NCBI GenBank assembly: GCA_948433295.1
Contig: CAOJDT010000006.1
Location: 1-48,057, forward strand
Length of the DNA stretch: 48,057 bases
Direction of reading: 5' to 3'
DNA from: an uncultured bacterium
GTDB taxonomy: Bacteria > Cyanobacteriota > Vampirovibrionia > Gastranaerophilales > Gastranaerophilaceae
Part shown: positions 1 through 7,370 of the stretch, piece after piece
Position numbering within the stretch: the stretch's first letter is position 1
How the letters are laid out: each line of letters starts with the position of its first letter
Notes under the pieces: generated by a model
Databases searched by the model: none
Told to the model about the DNA's origin: nothing
The model's input: the letters and a program-made list of their open reading frames with translations, nothing else
Translations under genes and position numbers: made by a program

Positions 1-41
1 CCGAGCCCCCCCCCCCTGACTTGTTTTAAAGCTATTATCAT
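1..41 (-). CDS. 5' end of a gene cut by the contig edge, with an 11-G tract
   Basis: On the minus strand a GGAGG Shine-Dalgarno sequence (54-50) is followed after 8 nt by ATG at 41. The reading frame opens MIIALKQVRGGGL and then leaves the contig. The Gly codons come from an 11-G run (plus-strand C at 6-16). The layout (strong SD, short basic start, poly-G around codons 9-12) matches the two pseudopilin genes further in, so this may be another pseudopilin. Only about 13 codons are visible and the family cannot be proved. Confidence 0.5.
   Translation of the reverse strand, partial: MIIALKQVRGGGL
6..16 (-). repeat. Homopolymeric G11 tract (coding strand minus)
   Basis: Eleven consecutive C on the plus strand, read as G in the truncated minus-strand gene starting at 41. 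It lies five bases from the contig end, so assembly may have failed here because of the tract. Confidence 0.9.
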
Positions 42-109
42 TGTTTCAACCTCCAATTCTTTTTTTAATTATAACATATTTTTAATAGTTTTCAAGATGA
101 GTTTTGTGA

Positions 110-115
110 TATAAT
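110..115 (+). promoter_or_regulatory. Extended -10 element placed for a leaderless transcript
   Basis: TATAAT preceded by TGA (TGn extension) and followed after exactly 6 nt by the ATG at 122. No Shine-Dalgarno sequence fits between them, so transcription would start at or next to the start codon. The -35 region is poor (AGTTTT at 17-nt spacing). Confidence 0.5.
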
Positions 116-121
116 GATAGT

Positions 122-913
122 ATGAGAAGAGTTTTGTTAATATTTCTAATGTTAATGCTTGCTCTGCCATGTTTTTCGGAAATGGAAGAGGATATTAAGC
201 TTCCGAATATTTTTATCTGGGCGCTTCCCGAAGATGAAAATGTTCCTGTTGAAGAGATTACAAATGCAAACAATGAATTGGATGAAGTTACTCTTATTCC
301 GCAGCCTGCCGAAGTTGTAACTCAGGGGTATGCCGAATTTTTGGAATCCGCAGAAACGGTTTATTTGAAAGATGAAGATAACAACTTTGTGTTGAATCTT
401 CGTGTGCCTCAGAAATTTTCATCCAAACGTCTTGTAGACAGTAATAAAATTTACAGTCCGAAAAATTATTCTCTATACAGTCAGGAGGAATATAGTATTT
501 CGCCTCAATCTATTAAAGCCGTTGAACGTCATGGAAATTTTTCTATGGGAACCCTTTACAGTTCCGGTATAGACAATGCACAGCTTGAGATGGCAACGAC
601 TCTTTTTACAAGATACGATCACGAAAAATTTGCAATCAGTTCAGCGTTTAAGAAAAATAATCTTACAACCCGCGGTTTGACAACGGATAATTTTTATATC
701 TCACCTGAGTTGAAGTTTAATAAGATTTTCTCCATATCTGAAGTTTTGTCGGCTGATATTACAAGAAACAGAAGAAAGGGCGAACTTGTGTTTTCGGTCA
801 GTCCGCTGAAAGATGACAGGGTTCGCCTCGAGTTTGGTGCAGGTACAACTTATGATATTGAAAATGACAGAAGTTGGTCGCAGGTTAATTTTAATACTAA
901 ATTTCGTTTGTAA
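122..913 (+). CDS. Exported protein of unknown function
   Basis: A 263-residue protein beginning with a typical Sec signal peptide: basic MRR, a hydrophobic core, and likely cleavage after about residue 19 (PCFSE). The mature part begins acidic and Pro-rich. The second half is rich in alternating polar and hydrophobic residues, and the C-terminus ends with an aromatic-rich stretch finishing in Phe-Arg-Leu, compatible with beta structure or outer-membrane association. I do not recognise the family. The start is supported by the signal peptide, although no ribosome binding site precedes it; a -10 hexamer sits 6 nt upstream. It stands as its own unit before the promoter of the next operon. Confidence 0.8.
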   Translation: MRRVLLIFLMLMLALPCFSEMEEDIKLPNIFIWALPEDENVPVEEITNANNELDEVTLIPQPAEVVTQGYAEFLESAETVYLKDEDNNFVLNLRVPQKFSSKRLVDSNKIYSPKNYSLYSQEEYSISPQSIKAVERHGNFSMGTLYSSGIDNAQLEMATTLFTRYDHEKFAISSAFKKNNLTTRGLTTDNFYISPELKFNKIFSISEVLSADITRNRRKGELVFSVSPLKDDRVRLEFGAGTTYDIENDRSWSQVNFNTKFRL

Positions 914-918
914 ATTTA

Positions 919-947
919 TTGAAAACTCTTGCTTTTTACTTTATAAT
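919..947 (+). promoter_or_regulatory. Sigma-70-type promoter for the ftsB-like/TPR operon
   Basis: TTGAAA (919-924) and TATAAT (942-947) are separated by 17 nt. Transcription would begin around 954, leaving a short leader before the GTG at 973 with an AGAGAGGA ribosome binding site. Confidence 0.7.
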
Positions 948-972
948 TTAGTCAGAAGAGAGGAATAGTTTA

Positions 973-1437
973 GTGGACGCTAAGAAATACAGAAGAAATT
1001 CGGGAAAATCTGTTTCACAGTCTGTAAGCGAACAGGCTGAAGATTTGTCTGCGAAGTCCCGCAATCAAAATAAGAAGCTTACACGTAAAACAGGGGCATA
1101 TTACTCTTTTTTAACTCTTGTTCTTTTGCTTTGTCTTGTGCAGGTAGGGTTTGGTGCTATTCTTAATATTTCAAAAATCATTTCTTACAAAGCGAAAATT
1201 AATATTATGGAAAAAGTTCGCGATGATGCAGAACTTCGTAACAAAGATTTGAAAACCGATATAAAACAGTTCTCAAAATCCTCAAGTCTTGAAGAAATCG
1301 CCAGAAATAATCTTAAAATGGCAGGGGAAGATGAAGTTTTAATTATTATTAACAATAATCAGGAAGTTCAAGGCAAAAACGCTAAAAATAAGAAGAAGTC
1401 TGAAAATAAAGAAAAACGGAGCAATGATGCAGGATAA
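973..1437 (+). CDS. FtsB/DivIC-like septum formation initiator protein
   Basis: A 154-residue bitopic protein. A basic N-terminal tail (about 1-42) precedes one transmembrane helix (about 43-68). A coiled-coil-prone segment follows (about 75-105, KINIMEKVRDDAELRNKDLK), then the LEEIARNNLKMAGEDEVLI stretch that typifies the FtsB/DivIC family, and a Lys-rich tail. In that family the protein bridges FtsL and FtsQ (DivIB) at the divisome. The start is GTG with an AGAGAGGA motif upstream. The 3' end overlaps the TPR gene by 14 nt, so the two are translationally coupled. The long charged tails exceed the usual family length of about 100. Confidence 0.75.
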   Translation: MDAKKYRRNSGKSVSQSVSEQAEDLSAKSRNQNKKLTRKTGAYYSFLTLVLLLCLVQVGFGAILNISKIISYKAKINIMEKVRDDAELRNKDLKTDIKQFSKSSSLEEIARNNLKMAGEDEVLIIINNNQEVQGKNAKNKKKSENKEKRSNDAG

Positions 1438-2989
1438 CGAAGTTGTAAATTATATAAAAAGGGCGTTTGAATTAAAATCACAGGAATGTTATAAACAATC
1501 TATCGAAATGCTTTACAAGGTTCTTGAAAGTGAGCCTGACAATATTGAAATTCTGTATCAAATCGGTGATATGTATGTGCTTCTTCACAATTATGATCGT
1601 GCTGTGCGTTATTTGGAAAAAGTCTTGCAGGTGGACGAAAATCATATTCCGTCGCTGAATCTTCTTGCCAAAATAAGTCTTAGACAGGAAAATTTGCAGG
1701 AGGCTTTGGATTATGCAAAAAAAGTATACGAGATTCAACCTGAAAAAAATAACCTCAGGCAGTTGATTAAAATTCTCGGCAAAATGAATAACTTGTCCGA
1801 AATCGAAAAATATTCCGATAAAACGGATAATGATTGTATGTATGAATACGCTCTTTCCTGCTATAAAAACGGCAAATTCGAAAAAGCAAAAGAAATTCTC
1901 GCCGACATTGATTGTGAGAATGAAGATTGCAAAATTCTTCTTGGAAAAATTTATTTTGATGAAAACGATTTTGACAAATCTCGTGATATATTTGAATCTT
2001 TCGGCAAAACTTGTAAAAATCCAGAAGTGTTGAATTATCTGGGGCTTTTCGCGCTTGAGGATATGAAATTTGTTGATGCGATTAAATATTTTTCACAAGC
2101 ATCAAATATTTCCAAAAACAATCCTGTGTATTTTTACAATCTCGGTAACGCCTATTTCTTTAACGGTTGGCGGGATGAGGCGGTTAATGCTTATCAAAAA
2201 GCAATTGTCCTCTTTCCTGAAAATCTTGATTACAGATATTCGCTTGCGTATTTGTATTATGAGATGAAAAATTTTGACAAAGCCCGAAAAGAAGTCGACA
2301 TGATTCTTGCAAATGATGAAAATCATTTTCAGGCAAGGGTTTTGCATGCACTGTTGAAGCTTAAAGATAAAGATTATCTTGGCGCGCAAAAGATTCTTGA
2401 AGAGAACGTCAACGCAGGCTTTGAAGATGATTTTACTCTCATATCCCTCGGTAAAGTTTATAATGAAATCAATATGTTTGAAAAGGCTGAATCCGTAATA
2501 AAAAAAGTAATTGCCAAAAATCCTGAAAATATTAGTTATATAAGTGATTTGGCAGATGTTTATATAAAAGAAAAACGCTACGATGATGCGATTTCTCTGG
2601 TTCAGCAGGTAATCGATTCAAACGAACGATACATCTATGCTTATATTACGGGTGCAAAAATCGCATATCTTAAAGGTGATTTTGAAAAAGTTAAAGAATA
2701 CGCTCAGGATGCAGTTTTACTTGATATAAATTGTGCGGAAGGCTACTATTACCTCGCACTTGTAAGAAAAAACGAAGAAGATTACGACGAGGCTGTAGAG
2801 TGTATGAAACGCGCAATTCTGTACGATTTAACCAACGCTAAATATTATGCACAAATGAGTGACATTTATAAATTAAAAAATGATTTTAAAACCGCGCTTG
2901 AATATATAAAAGAAGCTGAAAGTATAGATGATTCAACGGAATACAAGATTCTATACAAGGAACTTGCATCATTAAATCGAACAAAATAA
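1424..2989 (+). CDS. Tetratricopeptide repeat protein
   Basis: A 521-residue protein made almost wholly of about 34-residue helical TPR units from residue 15 to the end; recurrent patterns such as YYLALVRKNEEDYDEAVECM and YNLGNAYFFNGWRDEAVNAY are clear. There is no signal peptide or membrane segment, so a cytoplasmic scaffold is likely. It starts inside the end of the ftsB-like gene (ATG at 1424, or 1427) and shares its promoter. A role in division or envelope assembly is suggested only by that coupling. TPRs reveal protein binding, not a specific partner. Confidence 0.85.
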   Translation: MMQDNEVVNYIKRAFELKSQECYKQSIEMLYKVLESEPDNIEILYQIGDMYVLLHNYDRAVRYLEKVLQVDENHIPSLNLLAKISLRQENLQEALDYAKKVYEIQPEKNNLRQLIKILGKMNNLSEIEKYSDKTDNDCMYEYALSCYKNGKFEKAKEILADIDCENEDCKILLGKIYFDENDFDKSRDIFESFGKTCKNPEVLNYLGLFALEDMKFVDAIKYFSQASNISKNNPVYFYNLGNAYFFNGWRDEAVNAYQKAIVLFPENLDYRYSLAYLYYEMKNFDKARKEVDMILANDENHFQARVLHALLKLKDKDYLGAQKILEENVNAGFEDDFTLISLGKVYNEINMFEKAESVIKKVIAKNPENISYISDLADVYIKEKRYDDAISLVQQVIDSNERYIYAYITGAKIAYLKGDFEKVKEYAQDAVLLDINCAEGYYYLALVRKNEEDYDEAVECMKRAILYDLTNAKYYAQMSDIYKLKNDFKTALEYIKEAESIDDSTEYKILYKELASLNRTK

Positions 2990-2999
2990 TAAAAAATAT

Positions 3000-3027
3000 T
3001 TGCCGTGTAAAAATATATAATTATAAT
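3000..3027 (+). promoter_or_regulatory. Promoter for the HExxH exported protein
   Basis: TTGCCG (3000-3005) and TATAAT (3022-3027) with 16-nt spacing, 37 nt before the chosen TTG start. It separates this gene from the upstream TPR operon. Confidence 0.55.
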
Positions 3028-3064
3028 GTAATTATTAATGAATGGCAGATATGAGGAGGAGTAT

Positions 3065-3754
3065 TTGAAAAGTATGAAGTTGAAAAAGATAGTGAGTTTA
3101 CTTTTGGTAGCGAATTTGTTTGCAACGGTGCCTGCATTTTCGAAATCAAAAAAGGATGAAATAATCATTCCGAAAAATTTTCCGGCTAAATATACAGCCG
3201 AATATGTTGAGAGAATTACTCCGGAATATAAAGCTGTAGGTAAGGATTTTGTTTTCTATGTGGCGTTAGATATGCTTAAAGGGACAAACGGCGAGTTTTC
3301 TAGAAAAGCTATTTTAGGCAATAATCTTTCTCAAAAACCCGTAAAAATCGAGTTCAAAGATTTAGGTCTGATTAATCCCGATTACGCGTCATTCGATGCT
3401 TTGGGCTGGAAAAAAGGTAAAAATCTTTATATATACATAAATCCGCGTCACAAAGATGCACCTCCGGGGGCTTTAGCAGCCCTTTTATCTCACGAAGCGC
3501 TTCACCAGGACGAATACAATTCGCTCGCCGAAGAAACTTACGCCTGGACTATGGAAGCCGCGGTATGGTGTGAAATCTTAACTGCATATCCTGAAAGTGA
3601 TGAGAATCTCCACCCGCTCGTGACTCGCGAAAATACTTTGAAAAAATTGTTTGAAAAAGGTAATTATACGAACAAATATATTAAAAAGACGGTACACGCA
3701 AATGAAGGTTACAAGAATCTTCCGTCAACATCACCGGGATTTGAGGATTTGTAA
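3065..3754 (+). CDS. Exported HExxH metallopeptidase-like protein
   Basis: The TTG at 3065 is chosen because AGGAGGA (3055-3061) sits just upstream and the protein then begins with a good signal peptide (MKSMKLKKIVSLLL to about VPAFS), giving 229 residues. The mature protein contains SHEALHQDE, an HExxH zinc-binding and catalytic motif, followed about ten residues later by acidic residues in LAEETYAW that could supply the third ligand, as in gluzincin-like folds. It would act in the periplasm or outside. I do not recognise the exact family. The zincin assignment rests on the motif and export signal only. It precedes a CtpA-type protease but is separated by about 50 nt. Confidence 0.65.
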   Translation: MKSMKLKKIVSLLLVANLFATVPAFSKSKKDEIIIPKNFPAKYTAEYVERITPEYKAVGKDFVFYVALDMLKGTNGEFSRKAILGNNLSQKPVKIEFKDLGLINPDYASFDALGWKKGKNLYIYINPRHKDAPPGALAALLSHEALHQDEYNSLAEETYAWTMEAAVWCEILTAYPESDENLHPLVTRENTLKKLFEKGNYTNKYIKKTVHANEGYKNLPSTSPGFEDL

Positions 3755-3804
3755 CATAACTCTTCGGGTTACATAGAAAGTATATTGATTCTTAAATTTC
3801 ATTG

Positions 3805-5067
3805 ATGTTAAATAATCGTATGAAGAGAAAAGAACTTTATATATTCATAACCATTGTACTGGTGTTGGTCGGAATCAATATGTTTGTTATGAAAGCAAAC
3901 CGTAACAACTTGTATTCCGCAAACGAAGAATTGATTAACCATGAACACGTGTCATCGCAGCGTTTGTTTGATAATGTGTGGGCAGAGATTAAAGAAAATT
4001 ATTATGACCCGACTTTAAACCATCAACACTGGCGTCACTGGAAAGAACATTATCACGGTAAAATTAAAACCGATGAGGATGTAAAGGTTGCTGTTGATAC
4101 AATGCTTGCGAGCCTTAACGACCCGTATTCCAGATACATGACAAAATCAGAGTATATGGAGCAAAATACTTCAATAAATTCGAAGATTTCAGGGATAGGC
4201 GTAAATATCTCAACTGTTTCAGGAAAAGTAGAGATTATAAATGTTATTGAAGGAACTCCGGCTCAGGCTGCAAATCTTCAAAACGGCGATATAATTGTTG
4301 ATATTGATGGCAAAGATGCAAACGGACTGTCTATTTCGGAAGTTGCTGCGCTCGTACGCGGTCCTGAAAATACTTCCGTAAAACTTACAATTTTACGCAA
4401 CAAAGACAAACTCGTAAAAAATGTTTTGCGTAAAGAAATTAAAATCAAATCTGTTAAAAGTTCTGTAGATAAAAATATCGGTTACATCCAAATTTCAAGT
4501 TTTATCGGCTCAACAACTCCGAACGAGTTTTTGGAGGCTCTTGAAAAAACAAAGAAAACCGACGGATTAATAATTGATTTACGCGGAAATACAGGAGGTT
4601 TGCTGCCAAACGCTATCTTTATCGCTAACCTTTTTATTCCTGAAGGAAATCTTGTGAGTATAGTCGGCAGAAACGGTTATAAATATGATATTCAGGCGCA
4701 GGATACATCTTTTGGGATTGATAAACCTGTAGTTGTACTTATTGACGGTGCATCCGCCTCAGCCAGCGAAATTCTTTCAGGAGCACTGAAAGATTATCAT
4801 AAAGCAAAACTTGTGGGAACAACTACATACGGAAAAGGCATGGTGCAGAAAATTTTCCCTATGGAAAATGAAACAGGATTGAATTTAACAATCGCAAAAT
4901 ACCTTACTCCGTCAGGAACCGATATTAATAAAAAGGGCATAAAACCTGATGTAGAGGTTCAATTTACCGCAAAAGACATAAAAAATCAAAATGATGTACA
5001 GCTTAATGAAGCGAAAAGAGTTATGTCAGGAATGCTTATCGAAAACAAATGTTGTTCCGCAAAATAA
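3805..5067 (+). CDS. ctpA: C-terminal processing peptidase, S41 family
   Basis: A 420-residue membrane-anchored serine protease. The order is an N-terminal transmembrane anchor (about residues 8-27), an N-terminal region with DPYSRYMT, a PDZ domain (about 120-205, GIGVNISTVSGKVEI and NGDIIVDIDG), and the S41 catalytic domain. The Ser of GASASASEIL (about residue 319) and the Lys of TTYGKGMVQ (about 344) form the Ser-Lys dyad; DLRGNTGG precedes them as usual. The family trims or degrades periplasmic proteins at their C-termini. Length is normal. The start is uncertain: ATG at 3805 or 3820, neither with a strong ribosome binding site. Confidence 0.92.
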   Translation: MLNNRMKRKELYIFITIVLVLVGINMFVMKANRNNLYSANEELINHEHVSSQRLFDNVWAEIKENYYDPTLNHQHWRHWKEHYHGKIKTDEDVKVAVDTMLASLNDPYSRYMTKSEYMEQNTSINSKISGIGVNISTVSGKVEIINVIEGTPAQAANLQNGDIIVDIDGKDANGLSISEVAALVRGPENTSVKLTILRNKDKLVKNVLRKEIKIKSVKSSVDKNIGYIQISSFIGSTTPNEFLEALEKTKKTDGLIIDLRGNTGGLLPNAIFIANLFIPEGNLVSIVGRNGYKYDIQAQDTSFGIDKPVVVLIDGASASASEILSGALKDYHKAKLVGTTTYGKGMVQKIFPMENETGLNLTIAKYLTPSGTDINKKGIKPDVEVQFTAKDIKNQNDVQLNEAKRVMSGMLIENKCCSAK

Positions 5068-5083
5068 AATTTTAAAATTTTTA

Positions 5084-5111
5084 TTGACAAATTTTAAATA
5101 CATAATATAAT
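5084..5111 (+). promoter_or_regulatory. Near-consensus promoter of the intergenic RNA candidate
   Basis: TTGACA (5084-5089) and TATAAT (5106-5111), both perfect hexamers, with a 16-nt spacer. No plus-strand ORF follows; the next plus-strand signal is a terminator at 5209-5233. Confidence 0.75.
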
Positions 5112-5117
5112 AAAGAT

Positions 5118-5233
5118 ATAAACATTAGCCTTATGGCTAATCCTCCTAAATACAAAATTTGTTCATAGCACAAATTTAAATAATTAGTTTTGCATACTTG
5201 ACTTAATGCGGTTCGAAAGAACCGTTTTTTTTT
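5118..5233 (+). ncRNA. Candidate small RNA with an exposed CCUCCU
   Basis: A roughly 115-nt transcript would run from the promoter at 5084-5111 to the intrinsic terminator. It can form hairpin 1 (ATTAGCC 5124-5130 with GGCTAAT 5135-5141, loop TTAT), then a single-stranded CCTCCT (5142-5147), then hairpin 2 (AAATTTGT 5155-5162 with ACAAATTT 5170-5177), a linker, and the terminator stem. CCUCCU is complementary to Shine-Dalgarno sequences, a common seed of regulatory RNAs that block translation. I recognise no known RNA family. The existence of the transcript is inference from signals. Confidence 0.6.
5209..5233 (+). terminator. Rho-independent terminator of the small RNA candidate
   Basis: CGGTTC (5209-5214), GAAA loop, GAACCG (5219-5224), then nine T (5225-5233). 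It works on the plus strand only, since there is no T-run on the other side. Its tail touches the stop of the minus-strand gene ending at 5232. Confidence 0.85.
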
Positions 5234-5456
5234 ATTTGTTTATATCTTTACGTTTTACTACCAGTCCGCATTTTGAACATGCCAATATTTCGTTTGTAGA
5301 ATCAATCGGCATAAAGATATGTTCACAAACTTCGTCATTTTCTTCTTGCGGTATGTCTTCAAGCGGGTTGAGGGAGGTTTGTCTGTCATGTTCTTCAATA
5401 ACTTCCATGAATTTATCTTTCTTAAAATATTTTACAAGAAGTTCTATAAAATACAT
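5232..5456 (-). CDS. Small protein with a C-terminal Cys cluster
   Basis: The ATG at 5456 follows the cytidine deaminase stop codon by one base (TAAAATG), giving 74 residues and strong coupling to that gene. A longer in-frame start (5519) would lie well inside the deaminase gene. The N-terminal half is helical and basic; the C-terminal half has Cys44 and His46 in EVCEHIF and Cys60/Cys63 in ACSKCGLVV, which together resemble a small treble-clef or zinc-ribbon site. Function is unknown; nucleic-acid or protein binding is possible. Confidence 0.6.
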   Translation of the reverse strand: MYFIELLVKYFKKDKFMEVIEEHDRQTSLNPLEDIPQEENDEVCEHIFMPIDSTNEILACSKCGLVVKRKDINK

Positions 5457-5457
5457 T

Positions 5458-5841
5458 TTAGAGAATAAATCCTTTCGGCAAAAGTTCATTGAGGTTTTGA
5501 ACGCAAATTCCTTCGTCACATTCCAAAACTATATCCATATTATTATTGTCCGAAAACTCGCAAAGAACCTGACGGCAAGCACCGCAAGGATAGCATAATT
5601 TTGTATTTGGAGAATAAATTGCGACAGCTTTAATTTTTCTTGCCCCATAGACTATTGCAGAACCGATAGCGTTTCTTTCCGCACAAATAGTAAGTCCGAA
5701 GCTTGAATTTTCAAAGTTACAGCCGCAGTAGGTTTTGTCATCTTCCGTAAGAACGCAGGCACCAACCTTGAATTTCGAGTATGGAGCGTAAGCATGCTCT
5801 GATGCAGATTTTGCTTTATTCAGTAATTCGTTGTAATCCAT
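5458..5841 (-). CDS. cdd: Cytidine deaminase
   Basis: A 127-residue enzyme of the small homotetrameric type, deaminating cytidine and deoxycytidine to the uridines in pyrimidine salvage. The zinc-binding residues are Cys53 (in ICAERNAI, with catalytic Glu55) and Cys86/Cys89 (in PCGACRQVL), the Cys3 arrangement of tetrameric enzymes. The substrate-binding FENSSFGLT stretch is present. The ATG at 5841 has AAAGGAG upstream. The gene for a small Cys-rich protein follows directly. Confidence 0.93.
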   Translation of the reverse strand: MDYNELLNKAKSASEHAYAPYSKFKVGACVLTEDDKTYCGCNFENSSFGLTICAERNAIGSAIVYGARKIKAVAIYSPNTKLCYPCGACRQVLCEFSDNNNMDIVLECDEGICVQNLNELLPKGFIL

Positions 5842-5925
5842 ACATTTCTCCTTTTGTAGTTTTATTTCAATTTTATTGTGATATTAATATTTTTTTATCC
5901 CTTACTCGTATGAAAAAATGTGTGT

Positions 5926-5931
5926 TACAAT
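5926..5931 (+). promoter_or_regulatory. Extended -10 element placed for a leaderless transcript
   Basis: TACAAT with a TGT extension (5923-5925), 6 nt before the ATG at 5938; no Shine-Dalgarno sequence is present. The -35 region is weak. Confidence 0.45.
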
Positions 5932-5937
5932 AAAATT

Positions 5938-6756
5938 ATGAAAAATTATTTGAAATATTTTGTATTGTTAATATGTTTGTTAATTGCCCCTGCAGTGCAG
6001 GCGTTAACATTTAATGTAGTGGTTGTTCCTGCGGATTTGTTCAATGTTTGCGAAAACTATTACTGTTATCCGGAGGTTTCTGAGATTGTTTCTGAGGATT
6101 TAATTGATAAGTTAAATAAGTCGGGAAAATTTGTTTCTCCGTCGCTTTATGAAGTTCGCCTGAAACTTGCACAAAATACCGAAGTTAAAAATAAAGTCAA
6201 AAATTCGCTTGATAAATTTAACTCAAAAGGAAATATTGATTTTGCCACAATGAAGCAGCTTGGGGATTTATTCTCCGCAAAGTCTGTACTTTTGATATCC
6301 AACAGAGTTCCTATGGAAAATTCTCATTTAAAACGTTCTGTATGGGAAGTTTTGGAACTTTCGGGGGCGCTTAATTTATCTTATCCGTTTACGATGGAAA
6401 CAAGTGCGGTATTGTTGGATACGGTTAATGATTTGGTTATGTGGAGCGGCGGATATGTTAAAAATCTTAACCCGTCAGACGGTAATTTTTCTGCGCACAG
6501 TGCAGCCGAAAGTTATGCCAAATATGCATATTTGCAATCATACTCCGAAGATATTTTATCAAAAGTTATTGCGCAAAACGTAACTTTGAGATTCTTTCCA
6601 AAGACAGTTAATCCAATGTTGAATAATACACAGGATTTGAAACCGTCAGGAAATTTTTTCAGATACGAAAGTTCTACTCCGATGCTTAATAAAAAGGATG
6701 AAAAAGAAGAAGAACCGCTTGAACATGATTACGGAGAAATGATTTACGGATTTTGA
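5938..6756 (+). CDS. Exported protein of unknown function
   Basis: The ATG at 5938 starts a clean signal peptide (MKNYLKYFVLLICLLIAPAVQA, written as MKNYLKYFVLLI then CLLIAPAVQA), giving a 272-residue precursor; an upstream in-frame GTG at 5920 overlaps the -10 element and is not used here. The mature part begins LTFNVVVVPADLF and has an alternating fold-like pattern that includes FATMKQLGDLFSAKSVLLIS, reminiscent of periplasmic proteins that bind or assemble envelope components, but I cannot name a family. The last 13 nt overlap the convergent gene at 6744-7049. Confidence 0.75.
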   Translation: MKNYLKYFVLLICLLIAPAVQALTFNVVVVPADLFNVCENYYCYPEVSEIVSEDLIDKLNKSGKFVSPSLYEVRLKLAQNTEVKNKVKNSLDKFNSKGNIDFATMKQLGDLFSAKSVLLISNRVPMENSHLKRSVWEVLELSGALNLSYPFTMETSAVLLDTVNDLVMWSGGYVKNLNPSDGNFSAHSAAESYAKYAYLQSYSEDILSKVIAQNVTLRFFPKTVNPMLNNTQDLKPSGNFFRYESSTPMLNKKDEKEEEPLEHDYGEMIYGF

Positions 6757-7049
6757 GTTTGAGGTCGTGACGGACGGAAAGTTTTTGTCGGATGCGGAAC
6801 CGTGTTGCTTTGAGGGTTTCGTAACATATTTACTTTCGGTGAAACAGGATTTGTGGCTCCGGGCGGCTGAGATGTCTCAAACTGCTGCATAACACCTTTT
6901 CCTTTAGATTTATTAATATTGGATTTCATTTCCATTTGAGCGGGAGTTGTTGCGGCAATATCGTCAAGTTCTGCAATTCTTGCTTTTGTATCGAGAACCG
7001 CAACAAAAACAACTGTAAGAATTCCCGTTAATATAAGAAAGTTTTTCAT
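6744..7049 (-). CDS. Small membrane-anchored protein with a Pro-rich tail
   Basis: 101 residues. One N-terminal hydrophobic segment (MKNFLILTGILTVVFVAVL) serves as signal or anchor. It is followed by a short helical region (about 20-55) and a low-complexity Pro/Thr/Asn-rich tail. An AAAGGAGA ribosome binding site precedes the ATG at 7049. It converges on and overlaps the previous gene by 13 nt. No family is recognised; the start signal and anchor make it likely to be real. Confidence 0.6.
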   Translation of the reverse strand: MKNFLILTGILTVVFVAVLDTKARIAELDDIAATTPAQMEMKSNINKSKGKGVMQQFETSQPPGATNPVSPKVNMLRNPQSNTVPHPTKTFRPSRPQTQNP

Positions 7050-7102
7050 TTATTTCTCCTTTGTGACAATTGTATTGCTTTAAAAATTTTTTAAATCAGC
7101 CG

Positions 7103-7122
7103 AACCTGTAATCTTTCAGGTT
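7103..7122. promoter_or_regulatory. Dyad upstream of the zinc-ribbon gene promoter
   Basis: AACCTG (7103-7108) and CAGGTT (7117-7122) form an inverted repeat with an 8-nt centre. It is immediately upstream of the promoter at 7135-7163 and lacks a T-run, so an operator is more likely than a terminator. Confidence 0.3.
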
Positions 7123-7134
7123 AAGGTTACCTAC

Positions 7135-7163
7135 TTGCACAATAGCCCTAAGAATGATAATAT
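7135..7163 (+). promoter_or_regulatory. Promoter for the zinc-ribbon/radical SAM pair
   Basis: TTGCAC (7135-7140) and TAATAT (7158-7163) with 17-nt spacing; the start point near 7170 leaves about 25 nt before the ATG at 7195. Confidence 0.55.
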
Positions 7164-7194
7164 GTAATTGTCAGTAAACAAAAGAGAGGGAATT

Positions 7195-7368
7195 ATGGCA
7201 AGATTAATAAGACCTACATGGGCAATCAGATGTGTTCAATCAGGATGTAAAACATTGTTTGAAGTTGCTAAACTTGAAGACGGAAAACAACAGGAAGTTG
7301 TATGTCCTAATTGCGGCGAACACTATGTTTATCCGATTACTGCGGAAGACGAAAAAAATAATCAATAA
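7195..7368 (+). CDS. Small zinc-ribbon protein
   Basis: 57 residues from ATG 7195, preceded by AGAGAGGG. Four cysteines, Cys13-X4-Cys18 and Cys37-X2-Cys40 (VVCPNCGEHY), make a compact zinc ribbon like those of small ribosome- or RNA-associated proteins. It is two bases from the next gene, so the two are co-transcribed. The TTG at 7168 is rejected as a start because it overlaps the predicted transcription start. Confidence 0.65.
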   Translation: MARLIRPTWAIRCVQSGCKTLFEVAKLEDGKQQEVVCPNCGEHYVYPITAEDEKNNQ

Positions 7369-7370
7369 TT

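Noticed and set aside
5124-5141. TAGCCTTATGGCTA near 5.1 kb as another copy of the island motif TAGCCATATGGCTA
   Set aside because: 13 of 14 bases match, but nothing else of the repeat is present and the sequence is explained as the first hairpin of the small RNA candidate.
7168-7194. Longer zinc-ribbon protein starting at TTG 7168
   Set aside because: The TTG coincides with the predicted transcription start and lacks a ribosome binding site; ATG 7195 has AGAGAGGG.
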